Shown here piece by piece: positions 23,416-31,761 of a stretch of 32,834 bases of DNA (position 1 is its first letter; every line of letters begins with the position of its first letter). Below the pieces are notes generated by a model. It saw only the letters and a list, made by a program, of their open reading frames with translations. It searched no databases and was not told the DNA's origin. Source of the stretch: a virus; the IMG/VR virus record IMGVR_UViG_3300014839_001409, positions 1 to 32,834 of that record; one strand, 5' to 3'. Both the position numbers and the translations under genes were made by a program.

Positions 23416-25505
23416 CGCGTCGCCCCCCGCAGCGTTTCGAGGTAGTCGCGGTAGAGCCGGACCGTCTCGATCCCCTCTTGGGGCAGGTCGGCCACGACTT
23501 GGGCAAACGACTCGGGCGAGTCGGCCACGATGAAGACATGCGTGATGTCGGTTCGTGCAGCCAATGCCGCCAGCAGGTCCGGCAGCCCGGCTGGGTCAAA
23601 GAGCACCGCGTAGGGCGAGTGGGCTGGCAGCCCGAGCGGTGCTGTGGGGTCGAGGGCCTCGCGCTCGCCGATCCCGCCGGCGCGGAGCCAGAGCAGCGGC
23701 TCGATCTCGCCATAGCGCAGGCCAAACTCGACCTCGGCAGGATCGAGGTAGTCGAGGCGGAAGAACTCGACGTTGGCCGGAAAGCCCTCCGCGTAGTCGC
23801 GGCCATCGAGATAGGTGCCGGTGAGCGGGGTCCCGTTGCCTTGGACGCCCGTGATCGCGGCGGTGACGCGGGGCTTGGTCGCCATCTCGAACACGCCCGC
23901 AGCCTCGAACTCGGGGTCCCCGTGGAAGTGTCCGGACCGGTTGAGGCGCTCGGCTGCGGTGTAGGTGACCTCGTTGTTGGTGACGAGTACGCAGCGCCGC
24001 TTGCCGCCGTCGCGCTCGTTGAGCATCAGGGTGGCGTGGAGCGTCGTGCCTGATCCCGCGAAGAAGTCCAGGATCAGGGCGCTCGTCCGGTCGCCGATCG
24101 CTACGTCGAGCGCGTCGCGCACGGCGTAGACCGACTTGGGATACGAGAAGGCCCCGCGCCCGCCACACAGTTCGGCCACCAGCGTCGTGCCACCAACGCC
24201 GCCGGCGGTGTGGCGACCACGGTGCCACATCGTCTTGGCGACGCCCCCCGCCTTGGGCGCGAGCAGGACCTCGTTCTGCGGTCCCCGTCCCCGAATCTCG
24301 AGCGTGCCGGCGGCGATCGCGCGGGTCCCGCCCGAGGGCATGTATTTGAGCGTCCAGCGGTCGCGCTCCGCGTCGTAGGAGGAGACAAAGGCGTAGCCCT
24401 GCGCGTGGAGGTCGAGCAGGGTCGCGGCGTTCACATGCCAGATGCCGAGCCGACCGTCGTTGCGCACCGGCCAGGCGAGCCGGTAGTCGCCGTGCGTGGT
24501 CGGGCGAGCGGCCTCGTCCTCGCCCGTGAAAGGCTCGCCCGCGCCCGCGATCCGGCCATCAGCGTCGATGAACACCGGGTAGCAGAGGTTCGGGCGCGCG
24601 ATCCGCGTCCAGGCACTCCCCCGGCGCAGCAGGCTCTCCCACCACGACGCCGAGGTCCTGTCCTCGGGGCCCAGGAAGTCCTCGAAGGTGGCGACCGGGC
24701 CAGCGCCGCCAAAGAACAGGAAGAACGCGTATTCGTCCGCCCGCGCCAGGCCGTCGCTCGATGCGCCCGAGGGGTTGATGCAGATTGTGACCATCTGGCG
24801 CAGGGCCTCTGGGAACATCTGCTCCAAGAGCATCCCGAGGTGGTGGACTTCGAAGCGGTCGATCGTGACGACCATCACGCCGTTCGGGCGCAGCAGCCGG
24901 CGGCCAAGCCGCAGGCGGCGCTCCATGAACGCGAGCCACTTACTGGGTCGCCACGCATCAGCGGGATCCACGAAGTCATTGTTGTAGGACCAGTCGTGCT
25001 CGCCGGTGTTGTACGGCGGGTCAAGGTAGAGGCAATCCACCTTGGCCTCGTAGGCCGCCAGCAGCGCCTCGATCGCGTGGTAGTTCTCGCCCTCGATAAC
25101 GGTGTGGTAGGGCGCGTCCTCGGGGCCGTGGCGGACCGCGTCGATCGGGGTCGGGACCGGGAAGACCGGCTCGGCAAAGTCCTGCTCGACCAGCACCTCC
25201 GAGCGCGCGATCCGCTCGGGTTGCGTGTCCGCTGCCGCGGTCGTCTTCCCGGGCTCCGCGACGACGAGCAGGTCCGCGCCGTCGATCGAGCGCACCCGGA
25301 GCCGGCGCGGGGTCATCGTGCGCCGCTCCCAGACGACCGAGCCGGGCCTGATCGGGGCCGATAGTGCCCGCACGTTCTCGGGCAGGTGGCGCTCGAAGAC
25401 GAGGCCCCAGTCGAGGCGCTTCTTCATCTCCGCGACTTCGCAGGCCAACTTGTCGCGCAGGGCCGAGTCGTCTATCTGGGTGATGAGAGTCTCGATAGTC
25501 GCCAT
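23412..25505 (-). CDS. Type III-like DNA adenine methyltransferase, Mod subunit
   Basis: 697 residues. The catalytic motif LDPPYNTG is at 161-168, followed by YNNDFVDPADAWRPSKW and the AdoMet motif LDFFAGSGTT at 479-488; FSYPKS lies near 453-458. This order (DPPY before FxGxG) and length are typical of Type III Mod. The long insert between the motifs probably carries target recognition. The product methylates adenine on one strand of the site and gives the complex its specificity. It is first in the two-gene operon; upstream AAAGG is the ribosome site. No repeat tract for phase variation was noticed in it. Confidence 0.93.
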   Translation of the reverse strand: MATIETLITQIDDSALRDKLACEVAEMKKRLDWGLVFERHLPENVRALSAPIRPGSVVWERRTMTPRRLRVRSIDGADLLVVAEPGKTTAAADTQPERIARSEVLVEQDFAEPVFPVPTPIDAVRHGPEDAPYHTVIEGENYHAIEALLAAYEAKVDCLYLDPPYNTGEHDWSYNNDFVDPADAWRPSKWLAFMERRLRLGRRLLRPNGVMVVTIDRFEVHHLGMLLEQMFPEALRQMVTICINPSGASSDGLARADEYAFFLFFGGAGPVATFEDFLGPEDRTSASWWESLLRRGSAWTRIARPNLCYPVFIDADGRIAGAGEPFTGEDEAARPTTHGDYRLAWPVRNDGRLGIWHVNAATLLDLHAQGYAFVSSYDAERDRWTLKYMPSGGTRAIAAGTLEIRGRGPQNEVLLAPKAGGVAKTMWHRGRHTAGGVGGTTLVAELCGGRGAFSYPKSVYAVRDALDVAIGDRTSALILDFFAGSGTTLHATLMLNERDGGKRRCVLVTNNEVTYTAAERLNRSGHFHGDPEFEAAGVFEMATKPRVTAAITGVQGNGTPLTGTYLDGRDYAEGFPANVEFFRLDYLDPAEVEFGLRYGEIEPLLWLRAGGIGEREALDPTAPLGLPAHSPYAVLFDPAGLPDLLAALAARTDITHVFIVADSPESFAQVVADLPQEGIETVRLYRDYLETLRGATR

Positions 25506-25541
25506 GAAGGCCTTTCGCGACGATGAAGACGGAACAGCGAC

Positions 25542-25569
25542 AGTGTGGTAGCGGCGGTGGCGAAGTCAA
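25542..25569 (-). promoter_or_regulatory. Possible weak promoter for the Mod-Res operon
   Basis: On the minus strand, TTGACT (25564-25569) lies 16 bases before CACACT (25542-25547). The first box is a good -35; the second matches only half of a -10. It lies 37 bases before the Mod ATG in the divergent gap, so it is reasonable by position but weakly supported. Confidence 0.3.
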
Positions 25570-25687
25570 CCGCGCCGACCCCATCGCAGGATGATAGACG
25601 GCCGCTTCGTCCGCAGCTCATGATTGGCACCAGGATCCGCCGCTCAGCGCCTGAAGCGTGCGGCGCCGTGCCCATAAGGACGCAAAG

Positions 25688-26611
25688 GTGGTCTACGAGC
25701 CCAAGCGAATCCTTGTCGTGGTCAAGACCTACCCGAACCCGAGCCAGACGCACATCGAGACCGTCTGCTGTGCTGGGGTCGACCTGGACACGGGTGGCTG
25801 GGTGCGCATGTACCCGATCACATTCCGCAGGCTGGCCGATAACCGGTTCAAGAAGTACCAGGTCATCGAGTGCCAGGCGACCAGGCCACGCAACGACGCC
25901 CGACCGGAGAGCCTCAGGGTCGACCAGGACTCGATCAAGCTCGTCGGCCAGGTCATCCCCTCGTCCGACCGGTGGCGCCGGCGGATGGCGCTGCTCCCGG
26001 CACCGTCGGGTTCCCTCGAGGAGATCAAGGCGGCGAATATCGCAGCCGACGTCAGCATCGGCATGTTCCGCCCGAAGGCCATTCGTCGCCTAGTCAAGGA
26101 GCACGCGGACGCGTGGACGGAGAAGGAGCGGACAGCGCTCCGCCAGGAACGCCTCGGACTCGGCGAGGAGGAGATTCGGGAGCTGAGCGAGCTCGAGCAG
26201 ATCCCGTGGAAGTTCAGCTACGAGTTCTACTGTAATGACGCCGGATGCGGCGGGCACAAGCTCCAGATCTTCGACTGGGAGCTGGGCCAGTCCTATCGCC
26301 GCTGGTCGAGATCCGATCCCTTGCGATGGGAGGAGATGATCCGGCAGAAGTACGGGCGCGAACTGCCAGCCAAGGACCTACACCTGGTCGTCGGGACCCT
26401 TGCTGCTCACCCGAAGACCTTCGTGATCATCGGGCTCGTCTACCCGCCCCGGTCGCAGATGGACGGTGCTTACGTCCAGCAGTCCCTGGATCTCATGGGC
26501 CAGGAGCGAGCGGTGACAGGCAAACGGATCGGCCTCGAAGCACAAGAGGCAGACGCGCTCGCTGGAGATGAGCGGGACGAGGCTCTGGAGCTCTTCCCGG
26601 ACGAGGGCTAG
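25688..26611 (+). CDS. Conserved protein of unknown function, DUF488-neighbour family
   Basis: 307 residues. A start at GTG 25688 is chosen because AAGGA lies 7 bases upstream; an in-frame GTG at 25658 would add 10 basic residues with no site. Signature-like stretches: RILVVVKTYPNPSQTHIETVCC at the start (split), WVRMYPITFRRLADNRFKKYQ near 40, and ELPAKDLHLVVGTLAAHPKTFVIIGLVYPP near 235-265. CNDAGCGGHKLQIFDWEL gives a possible metal site (C..C..H). From memory, such proteins often occur with DUF488; that pairing is seen here, with the genes converging and overlapping by 234 bases. Function is unknown, perhaps nucleic-acid related. Confidence 0.75.
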   Translation: MVYEPKRILVVVKTYPNPSQTHIETVCCAGVDLDTGGWVRMYPITFRRLADNRFKKYQVIECQATRPRNDARPESLRVDQDSIKLVGQVIPSSDRWRRRMALLPAPSGSLEEIKAANIAADVSIGMFRPKAIRRLVKEHADAWTEKERTALRQERLGLGEEEIRELSELEQIPWKFSYEFYCNDAGCGGHKLQIFDWELGQSYRRWSRSDPLRWEEMIRQKYGRELPAKDLHLVVGTLAAHPKTFVIIGLVYPPRSQMDGAYVQQSLDLMGQERAVTGKRIGLEAQEADALAGDERDEALELFPDEG

Positions 26612-26866
26612 GCGATCGCGGTATCCATCGGCGAACCGATCCCAATCCGAAACGACGGCACGGAGTTCACGCGGCGCACCGAGAGCTGGGACGGAGAGAT
26701 AGCGGATCCCCGCTGCCGCTAGCGCCGCGTCGAGCGACTTGCGGCGGAATTCCGGCCGTCTGGACATAGGCGTCTCGCGGGTGTCGACGAGAACCGAAAC
26801 GTCGGCGGCGGCGAGGGTTTCGACGAGACGTTCCAGGCTGGCGCCCTGGTAGCCGATCGTGAACAT
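26378..26866 (-). CDS. DUF488 family protein
   Basis: 162 residues. It opens with the characteristic MFTIGYQGASLERLVETL, then VSVLVDTRETPMSRRPEF and the signature RVCLLCFEADPFACHRSLLAHEI at about 104-126, with the conserved C..E...CHR arrangement. The family is of unknown biochemical function; the Cys/His set suggests metal binding or catalysis. ATG 26866 gives the usual family start. A GTG at 26950, overlapping the upstream gene's stop, would add 28 residues and cannot be excluded. The 3' 234 bases overlap the convergent unknown protein. It is downstream of the small gene in the same strand. Confidence 0.88.
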   Translation of the reverse strand: MFTIGYQGASLERLVETLAAADVSVLVDTRETPMSRRPEFRRKSLDAALAAAGIRYLSVPALGAPRELRAVVSDWDRFADGYRDRLALVREELQSLVPLISSERVCLLCFEADPFACHRSLLAHEIQGLLDVSTVHLRPGRVDEPDDHEGLRVSSKGPDDQV

Positions 26867-26946
26867 CGCATCGGGCGCGCTCCGACCCTGGCTCCGGGAG
26901 GTCGCCTTGGAGCGGTCAGGTCCGAGGCTCGGTCGTACCTCCACGG

Positions 26947-27174
26947 TCACGCGTGAGCCTCGACAGGGTGGTCGGCGAGATGCACGTCGTCGGCCGGCCA
27001 CGGGAGCCCCTCGACGTCTTGGTCCGCTTCGTTGCGTGCCTCCCACTCACCCCGCGAACAGACCCACACGACCGGGAAGTCCCGGCCCATTTCGACTCCG
27101 GTCAGCGCCACCCGCTCCAGCAGGTCACCGAATGCGGTCCGGACTGTGACGGCATCGCCGCGCTTGATCTCCAT
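26947..27174 (-). CDS. Small conserved protein with DFPVVWVC motif
   Basis: 75 residues, ATG preceded by a strong AGGAGGT. The sequence KRGDAVTVRTAFGDLLERVALTGVE opens a beta-rich SH3-like fold, followed by RDFPVVWVCSRGEWEARNE and an acidic, Trp/Pro end. It resembles small actinobacterial-type proteins of unknown role. It probably forms an operon with DUF488 (17-81 bases apart, depending on the chosen start, or coupled by GTGA). A longer frame extending upstream is noncoding, since the ribosome site marks the start clearly. Confidence 0.75.
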   Translation of the reverse strand: MEIKRGDAVTVRTAFGDLLERVALTGVEMGRDFPVVWVCSRGEWEARNEADQDVEGLPWPADDVHLADHPVEAHA

Positions 27175-27297
27175 TGACCACCTCCTAACCTTCATCGTAT
27201 GCACGACTCCAAACTTCCTCTGGCGTGGCACTGCTCTCCGGCTTCGCCACGAACTGCCACGGAGGCCGTCAACCCGCACGCGGGGTCCTACTGACAC

Positions 27298-27356
27298 TAT
27301 GGCTTGTGCTGTGGCATTGGCGGTGCCATAATGATGACCAGACGTAGCCATAGCCA
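27298..27356 (+). promoter_or_regulatory. Promoter with inverted and direct GCCAT repeats before the DUF5343-like gene
   Basis: TTGTGC (27304-27309) and CATAAT (27327-27332) are spaced by 17 bases, as in a sigma-70-type promoter. Around them, TATGGC (27298-27303) pairs with GCCATA (27325-27330), TGGCA (27312-27316) with TGCCA (27324-27328), and TAGCCA is repeated directly at 27345-27356. The overlap of repeats with the core promoter suggests an operator. AGGAG follows before the gene. The region also lies between divergent genes and could control the minus-strand operon. Confidence 0.55.
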
Positions 27357-27369
27357 TTAGGAGTCGGTG

Positions 27370-28146
27370 ATGACGGACGAACCCACGAAGCGCTACGCGC
27401 CGTATCTGGCGTGGCGCACCTTCTTCAACTTGATCCTGCAGCTCGACGAGAAGGGACTCCCGACCCGGATCGACCGGAGCTTCCTTAGCCAGCGGTCTGG
27501 CGTCGATCAGGGCTATCTCATCGCCACCCTCAAGGCCTTCGCCATGATTGCGGACGATGGGACGGTCCTCGATCCGTTGAAGGACCTTGTCGGGAACAGG
27601 GACGGGCGGCAGGCGCTTGTGGCGCAGGTTCTCCGCTCCCACTACCCCGAAGTGTTCGGGCTGCCGTCGAATGCCACCCAGGCGGAGTTGGACGAGGTCT
27701 TCCGCGAGGTCTTCGCGCAGACCGGCGCGACGCTGCGAAAGGCGCAGACGTTCCTGCTCCATGGCGCGGCTTTCGCCGGCATCAAGCTGAGCCCGTACTT
27801 CAAGACGCCTCGCGGTGTCCCAGGAGCGGCTGGGCAGAGACGGACGAGGAAGCGGGCAATGCCCCGCGGATCAGCCGCCGCCACGGCCACGGTCACGTCG
27901 ATCAGCATCCCGGCTGAGACGAGCATCGCAGCGCGCCCCGAGGCGACCGCCGATGAGATGAAGCTTCGGTACTTTGAGGTTTTGCTCAAGAAGGTCGACT
28001 CGGCGGACGAGACGGACGCTGACCTCCTGGACCGGATCGAGCGCCTGATCAGCGTCGACCGACCTGCGGCGCACAGGGCTCAGCGGAGGCAGTCACAGGA
28101 TGCGGCCACCGCCGAACCCGCCGACGAACACCCCACCGAGGCCTGA
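27370..28146 (+). CDS. DUF5343-like protein
   Basis: 258 residues, ATG after AGGAG (an in-frame GTG three bases earlier is less likely). Residues 1-140 fit the DUF5343 pattern: APYLAWRTFFNLILQLDEKGLPTRIDRSFL (split), GYLIATLKAFAMIADDG, and LVAQVLRSHYPEVFGL with a later AQTFLLHGAAFAGIKLSPYFK. The rest is an Arg/Ala/Ser-rich linker and a coiled C-terminus. Such proteins look like winged-helix regulators in accessory regions. It is led by the promoter at 27298-27356 and precedes the replication genes, so it may be a phage regulator. Molecular function is not established. Confidence 0.72.
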   Translation: MTDEPTKRYAPYLAWRTFFNLILQLDEKGLPTRIDRSFLSQRSGVDQGYLIATLKAFAMIADDGTVLDPLKDLVGNRDGRQALVAQVLRSHYPEVFGLPSNATQAELDEVFREVFAQTGATLRKAQTFLLHGAAFAGIKLSPYFKTPRGVPGAAGQRRTRKRAMPRGSAAATATVTSISIPAETSIAARPEATADEMKLRYFEVLLKKVDSADETDADLLDRIERLISVDRPAAHRAQRRQSQDAATAEPADEHPTEA

Positions 28147-28184
28147 ACATCATCTGACCAGCAGCTCCGCCATCCTGGCGTCCA

Positions 28185-28625
28185 ATGCGCCATCCCGACC
28201 CCTTGATCATGTCGGCGGATATCGCCCGGATGGCAGCAGAGCGCCCCGAGCTCGATGGGGAGCTCGTTCAGGCGATCTACCAACACCTCGTTCTAATCGA
28301 AGGACGTCAACCAGGGTTGGGAGAGTTGCGGGAGTACGTCGACCGCGTCTCCAGCCTCGACCAGGACACGCTCCGGCAGCGCCTCGGTTTGGCGGCGCGT
28401 CGCAGACGTCCCGCTCGCGCACCAGCCAAGCCAAGTCGCGGTCGCCCGAAGGGCACGGGTCTGCTGACGGCGGCGATCGTCCTGGGCGGCAACAGAGTCC
28501 TGCGGACCGAGCTCCAGGGCCGCACCCCGACCCAGGAGGCGCTGGCCTCGCGGCTTGAAGTCTCGGTCCGCACCCTCCAGGACTTCCTGAAGGCGAACGG
28601 CATGGGGTGGCCGCTCGCGGATTAG
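28185..28625 (+). CDS. HTH-like protein of unknown function
   Basis: 146 residues by the first ATG (an alternative, 28209, removes eight). There is no clear ribosome site for either. The C-terminal segment, PTQEALASRLEVSVRTLQDFLKANGM (split), is a probable helix-turn-helix. The middle, Arg/Ala/Pro-rich RRRRPARAPAKPSRGRPKG, would bind nucleic acid nonspecifically (an AT-hook-like GRPKG is present). It may assist replication or regulation. No family recognised. Confidence 0.55.
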   Translation: MRHPDPLIMSADIARMAAERPELDGELVQAIYQHLVLIEGRQPGLGELREYVDRVSSLDQDTLRQRLGLAARRRRPARAPAKPSRGRPKGTGLLTAAIVLGGNRVLRTELQGRTPTQEALASRLEVSVRTLQDFLKANGMGWPLAD

Positions 28626-28700
28626 TTCGCGCCTAACCCGAGCGTTCTTCGCGGCTTCAGCACGTTTATTTCGCGGCCCGGGCCGTCGTTCAATCTGGTC

Positions 28701-28967
28701 GTGCCATCGCTGACGATCAGACTTCCCGAACGAGCCGCCGCAGCACTCCAGGACCTCGCGCAGGTCGAGTGCCGTTCGACGCGGGATCAGGCTGCGTTCC
28801 TGATCCTCGAGGGACTCCGGGCCGCGTCACCGGCGACGGCGCCCGCGGCGGGGCCGCGACGGCGGCAGGACCGCCGGCCGAGCGGGAAGGCAGCTGCATC
28901 TGGTCGCTCCGTCCGGACAGCGCGCAGGCAGGAGCCTGAGAACGCCGTTGAGTCGACGGGCACATGA
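28701..28967 (+). CDS. Ribbon-helix-helix (CopG/Arc-like) DNA-binding protein
   Basis: 88 residues, GTG start. SLTIRLPERAAAALQDLAQVECRS is the beta strand plus helix of an RHH fold and RDQAAFLILEGLRAA the second helix. The tail is basic and disordered. It should act as a dimeric repressor or DNA-organising protein. It overlaps the primase gene (ATGA), so both are co-translated, consistent with control of phage replication. No toxin partner is adjacent. Confidence 0.65.
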   Translation: MPSLTIRLPERAAAALQDLAQVECRSTRDQAAFLILEGLRAASPATAPAAGPRRRQDRRPSGKAAASGRSVRTARRQEPENAVESTGT

Positions 28968-31555
28968 ACGCCCCCGTCGAGAGCGCCCTGGCGATGGCAG
29001 CTGCGGGCTGGGCAGTGATCCCGTTGCACACGCCGATCGACGGCGCGTGCGATTGCCATCGGCCCGATTGCTCCTCGCCGGGCAAGCATCCCCGGACGAA
29101 GAACGGCCTGAGCGACGCGACCACGGAGGCCGATCAGATCCGCATGTGGTGGAGCATGTGGCCCACCGCGAACATCGGCGCGGTGGTTCCGGACGACCTC
29201 ATCGTCGTCGACGTGGACGTGGCCGACCTCGCCGCGGTCTTCCGGAGCGACGAGCTGCCGAGAACGGCGACCTCGAGGACGGGTCGCGGCCGGCACCTGA
29301 TCTACCGCACCTCTGCCCCGATCCGGCCAAAGGTCGGCGTCCGAGAGCATGTCGACCTCCGGGGGCCCGGCTCCTACATCGTCGTCCCGCCCTCGCTCCA
29401 CATCAGCGGCGTACGCTACGAGTGGGTCCTCCCGATCGAGGACGGGATCGCGGACGCGCCGGCATGGATCGCCGACGCCGTCCGATCACCTCGGACGGCA
29501 GGCGATCGTCCCGAGGATTCAGACGCCATCCCAGACGGCCAGCGGAACGCGACTCTGGCCTCGCTGGCGGGCACGATGCGTCGCCGGGGCATGATCGTCG
29601 CCGAGATCGAGGCCGCGCTGCTGGCGGTGAACGCCGGCCGCTGTCGACCGCCCCTCCCTGATGACGCGGTCCGGGGCATCGCCGCCAGCGTCGGGCGCTA
29701 CCCGCCGGGCGACGGGCGGACCTCCCCGCCGTCGCCACTCACTGACGCCGGCGATGACAGTGATCCTGCCGCGACCGACGACCGCGACGGCGCGCCGGAG
29801 TCGGAGCCTGGCGATCCGGGACCGGCGGAGCCCGCGGCGGGCGGGAAGCGATCCCAGGCGACCATGATCCTCGACCTCACGGCGGACGTCGAGTTCTTCC
29901 ACACCGCGGACGACGTCGCCTACGCCCGTATCGAGCGTGACGGTCATCATGAGGTCTGGCCGCTCGGCTCGAAGTCCCTTCGGGCATGGCTGTCCCGCCG
30001 GTTCCACCAGGCCTACGGCCGAGCCGCTGGCGGCCAGGCCCTACGCGATGCGCTCGACGTGCTGATGGGGCGGGCGCTCTTCGAGGGGCTCGAGTGCCCG
30101 GTATACGTCCGGGTCGCCGGTGATGGCCACGACATCTACCTCGACCTGGGCGACCCGCTCTGGCAGGCGGTCAGGATCTCCCCCGACCACTGGGAGATCG
30201 TCGCCGATCCACCTGTGCGGTTTCGACGCCCGAAGGGCCTGCTCCCTCTCCCGGTACCCGTCCGCGGCGGCAGTGTCGATCAGCTCCGTCGGTTCGTGAA
30301 CGTCCGTGATGACGACCAGGACAACCAGTGGCGCCTGTTCATCGGCTGTCTTGTCGTCGCCTTCCGGCCGAACGGTCCGTATCCGATCCTCGCCCTCAAC
30401 GGCGAGCACGGCTCGGCCAAGTCCACCGCGGCCAAGATCCACCGTCGCCTGATCGACCCCAACAAGAGCGTCACCCGCGCCGCGCCGCGTGATGAGCGAG
30501 ATCTGGCCATCGCGGCCACCAACGGCGCCGTCATCTCCCTCGACAACCTCTCGACCATCCCGGACTGGCTCAGCGACACGCTCTGCCGGGTTTCGACCGG
30601 ACTGGGCTTCAGCACTCGCACCCTCTACGAGAACGACGAGGAGACGCTGTTCGACGCCTGCCGCCCGATCGTCATCAACGGCATCGGCGTCCTGGGCACG
30701 CGCAGCGATCTGCTCGACCGCACCATCGAGCTCGAACTGCCGCGGATCCCGGACGACCGCCGCCAGGATGAGGCGCGGTTCTGGGCCGCCTTCGATCGCG
30801 AACAGCCGGCGATCCTCGGCGCGCTCCTCGACGCGGTGTCGGGTGCGGTCGGTCGGCTGGACCTGGTCCAGCTCGAGCGGGCGCCGAGGATGGCCGACTT
30901 CGCCCGCTGGGTCGTCGCCGCCGAACCGGCGCTGGGCTGGCCCCCCGGCTCGTTCCTGAAGGCGTACACGGGCAACCGCGACGCCATCCACGAGATCGCC
31001 CTCGACGCGGCGGTGATCTATCCGCCGATGCGCACGCTGCTGGAATCGGGCGAGTTCCTCGGGACCGCGACGGATCTTCTCGACCGCCTTGCGAGCATCG
31101 TGGGCGAGTCGGCCACGCGTCGAAGGGGCTGGCCAGGCAACGCGACGTCGCTGTCGCGGGAGCTCGCCCGGATCGCGCCCAACCTCCGATCGGTTGGCAT
31201 TGAGGTCGAGAAGCGCCGCGAGTCCCACGGGCGCCGCCTGATCGCCATCCGGACGGTCCCGGAAACGCCGTCACCCGCGTCACCACCGTCACCGGCATCG
31301 GGCGCAGGTGACGCAAGGTCGCTGGAAGGTGACGGGACGGGTCTGTGGGATGAGGCGAGCGTCACCGAGGATCGTGCTCGCGGTGACGAGGGTGACGCTG
31401 GTGACGGTCTTCTATCTCCTCCATCGCCTGTTGACCTCGACGTCGCCCGCGAGGCGTTGCGGATCTTTGCCGACGACCTGACCGACGAGTCGGCAGCACG
31501 CCTCAAAGCCGTGGTCGATGGGCCAGACGGCTACGAGTGGGGCGGCCTCGCGTGA
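28964..31555 (+). CDS. Primase-polymerase fused to a superfamily 3-like ATPase
   Basis: 863 residues. N-terminal prim-pol domain: a CDCHRPDCSSPGKHP zinc-type segment (28-43), catalytic DVD at 83-85 in IVVDVDVADL, GRGRHLIYR (107-115) and VDLRGPGSYIVVPPS. Residues about 180-235 resemble a PriCT-like helical domain. The ATPase has GEHGSAKST (480-488) and a Walker B-like VISLDNL with D527. A Ser/Pro and Gly/Asp linker (about 765-820) separates a C-terminal helix. It probably primes, unwinds and replicates phage DNA. Its 3' end carries the GTCACC cluster described separately. It begins by ATGA overlap with the RHH gene. Confidence 0.88.
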   Translation: MNAPVESALAMAAAGWAVIPLHTPIDGACDCHRPDCSSPGKHPRTKNGLSDATTEADQIRMWWSMWPTANIGAVVPDDLIVVDVDVADLAAVFRSDELPRTATSRTGRGRHLIYRTSAPIRPKVGVREHVDLRGPGSYIVVPPSLHISGVRYEWVLPIEDGIADAPAWIADAVRSPRTAGDRPEDSDAIPDGQRNATLASLAGTMRRRGMIVAEIEAALLAVNAGRCRPPLPDDAVRGIAASVGRYPPGDGRTSPPSPLTDAGDDSDPAATDDRDGAPESEPGDPGPAEPAAGGKRSQATMILDLTADVEFFHTADDVAYARIERDGHHEVWPLGSKSLRAWLSRRFHQAYGRAAGGQALRDALDVLMGRALFEGLECPVYVRVAGDGHDIYLDLGDPLWQAVRISPDHWEIVADPPVRFRRPKGLLPLPVPVRGGSVDQLRRFVNVRDDDQDNQWRLFIGCLVVAFRPNGPYPILALNGEHGSAKSTAAKIHRRLIDPNKSVTRAAPRDERDLAIAATNGAVISLDNLSTIPDWLSDTLCRVSTGLGFSTRTLYENDEETLFDACRPIVINGIGVLGTRSDLLDRTIELELPRIPDDRRQDEARFWAAFDREQPAILGALLDAVSGAVGRLDLVQLERAPRMADFARWVVAAEPALGWPPGSFLKAYTGNRDAIHEIALDAAVIYPPMRTLLESGEFLGTATDLLDRLASIVGESATRRRGWPGNATSLSRELARIAPNLRSVGIEVEKRRESHGRRLIAIRTVPETPSPASPPSPASGAGDARSLEGDGTGLWDEASVTEDRARGDEGDAGDGLLSPPSPVDLDVAREALRIFADDLTDESAARLKAVVDGPDGYEWGGLA
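31270..31405. repeat. Symmetric iteron-like cluster of GTCACC/GGTGAC, candidate replication origin
   Basis: Nine copies of one hexamer occur within 136 bases. GTCACC is at 31270, 31279 and 31288 (9-base period). GGTGAC, its complement, is at 31307 and 31328; GTCACC is at 31361; and GGTGAC is at 31382, 31391 and 31400 (9-base period). The outer triplets form a large inverted repeat. The coding strand uses TCA for Ser and GGT GAC for Gly-Asp, although TCA is rare elsewhere in this DNA. This favours selection at the DNA level. Lambda-type phages carry origin iterons inside a replication gene. Confidence 0.55.
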
Positions 31556-31761
31556 CCAGCCAGGCGCCGCACCAGCAGATTGCCGCCGGCATGAACGGTC
31601 TCGCTTCGACCGACCTGCGGGACCGTGGCGGCCGTGACCCCGTCCCTCGACCGATCAACCCCGTCATCCTCGCCCTCGTCGCGGCGCTTCGGGATGTTGA
31701 AGAACGGCGTGGCCGAGGTAAGGTGCTGACCACCTTGACCAGCAAGAGGCCGGCAGCATGA
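31552..31761 (+). CDS. Small hypothetical protein before the integrase
   Basis: 69 residues by the GTG that overlaps the primase stop (GTGA); a second in-frame ATG at 31591 is possible. The sequence is basic in the middle (DRGGRDPVPRPINPVILALVAALRDVEERRGRG). Such short genes between replication and integrase genes may be excisionase-like directionality factors, but no HTH is clear. Its stop overlaps the recombinase ATG (ATGA). Confidence 0.5.
   Translation: MTSQAPHQQIAAGMNGLASTDLRDRGGRDPVPRPINPVILALVAALRDVEERRGRGKVLTTLTSKRPAA

Noticed and set aside
26866-27046. Upstream extension of the DUF488 frame
   Set aside because: The MFTIGYQG start matches the family. The extension overlaps the small upstream gene, which has its own strong ribosome site; the GTG at 26950 is kept as an alternative only.
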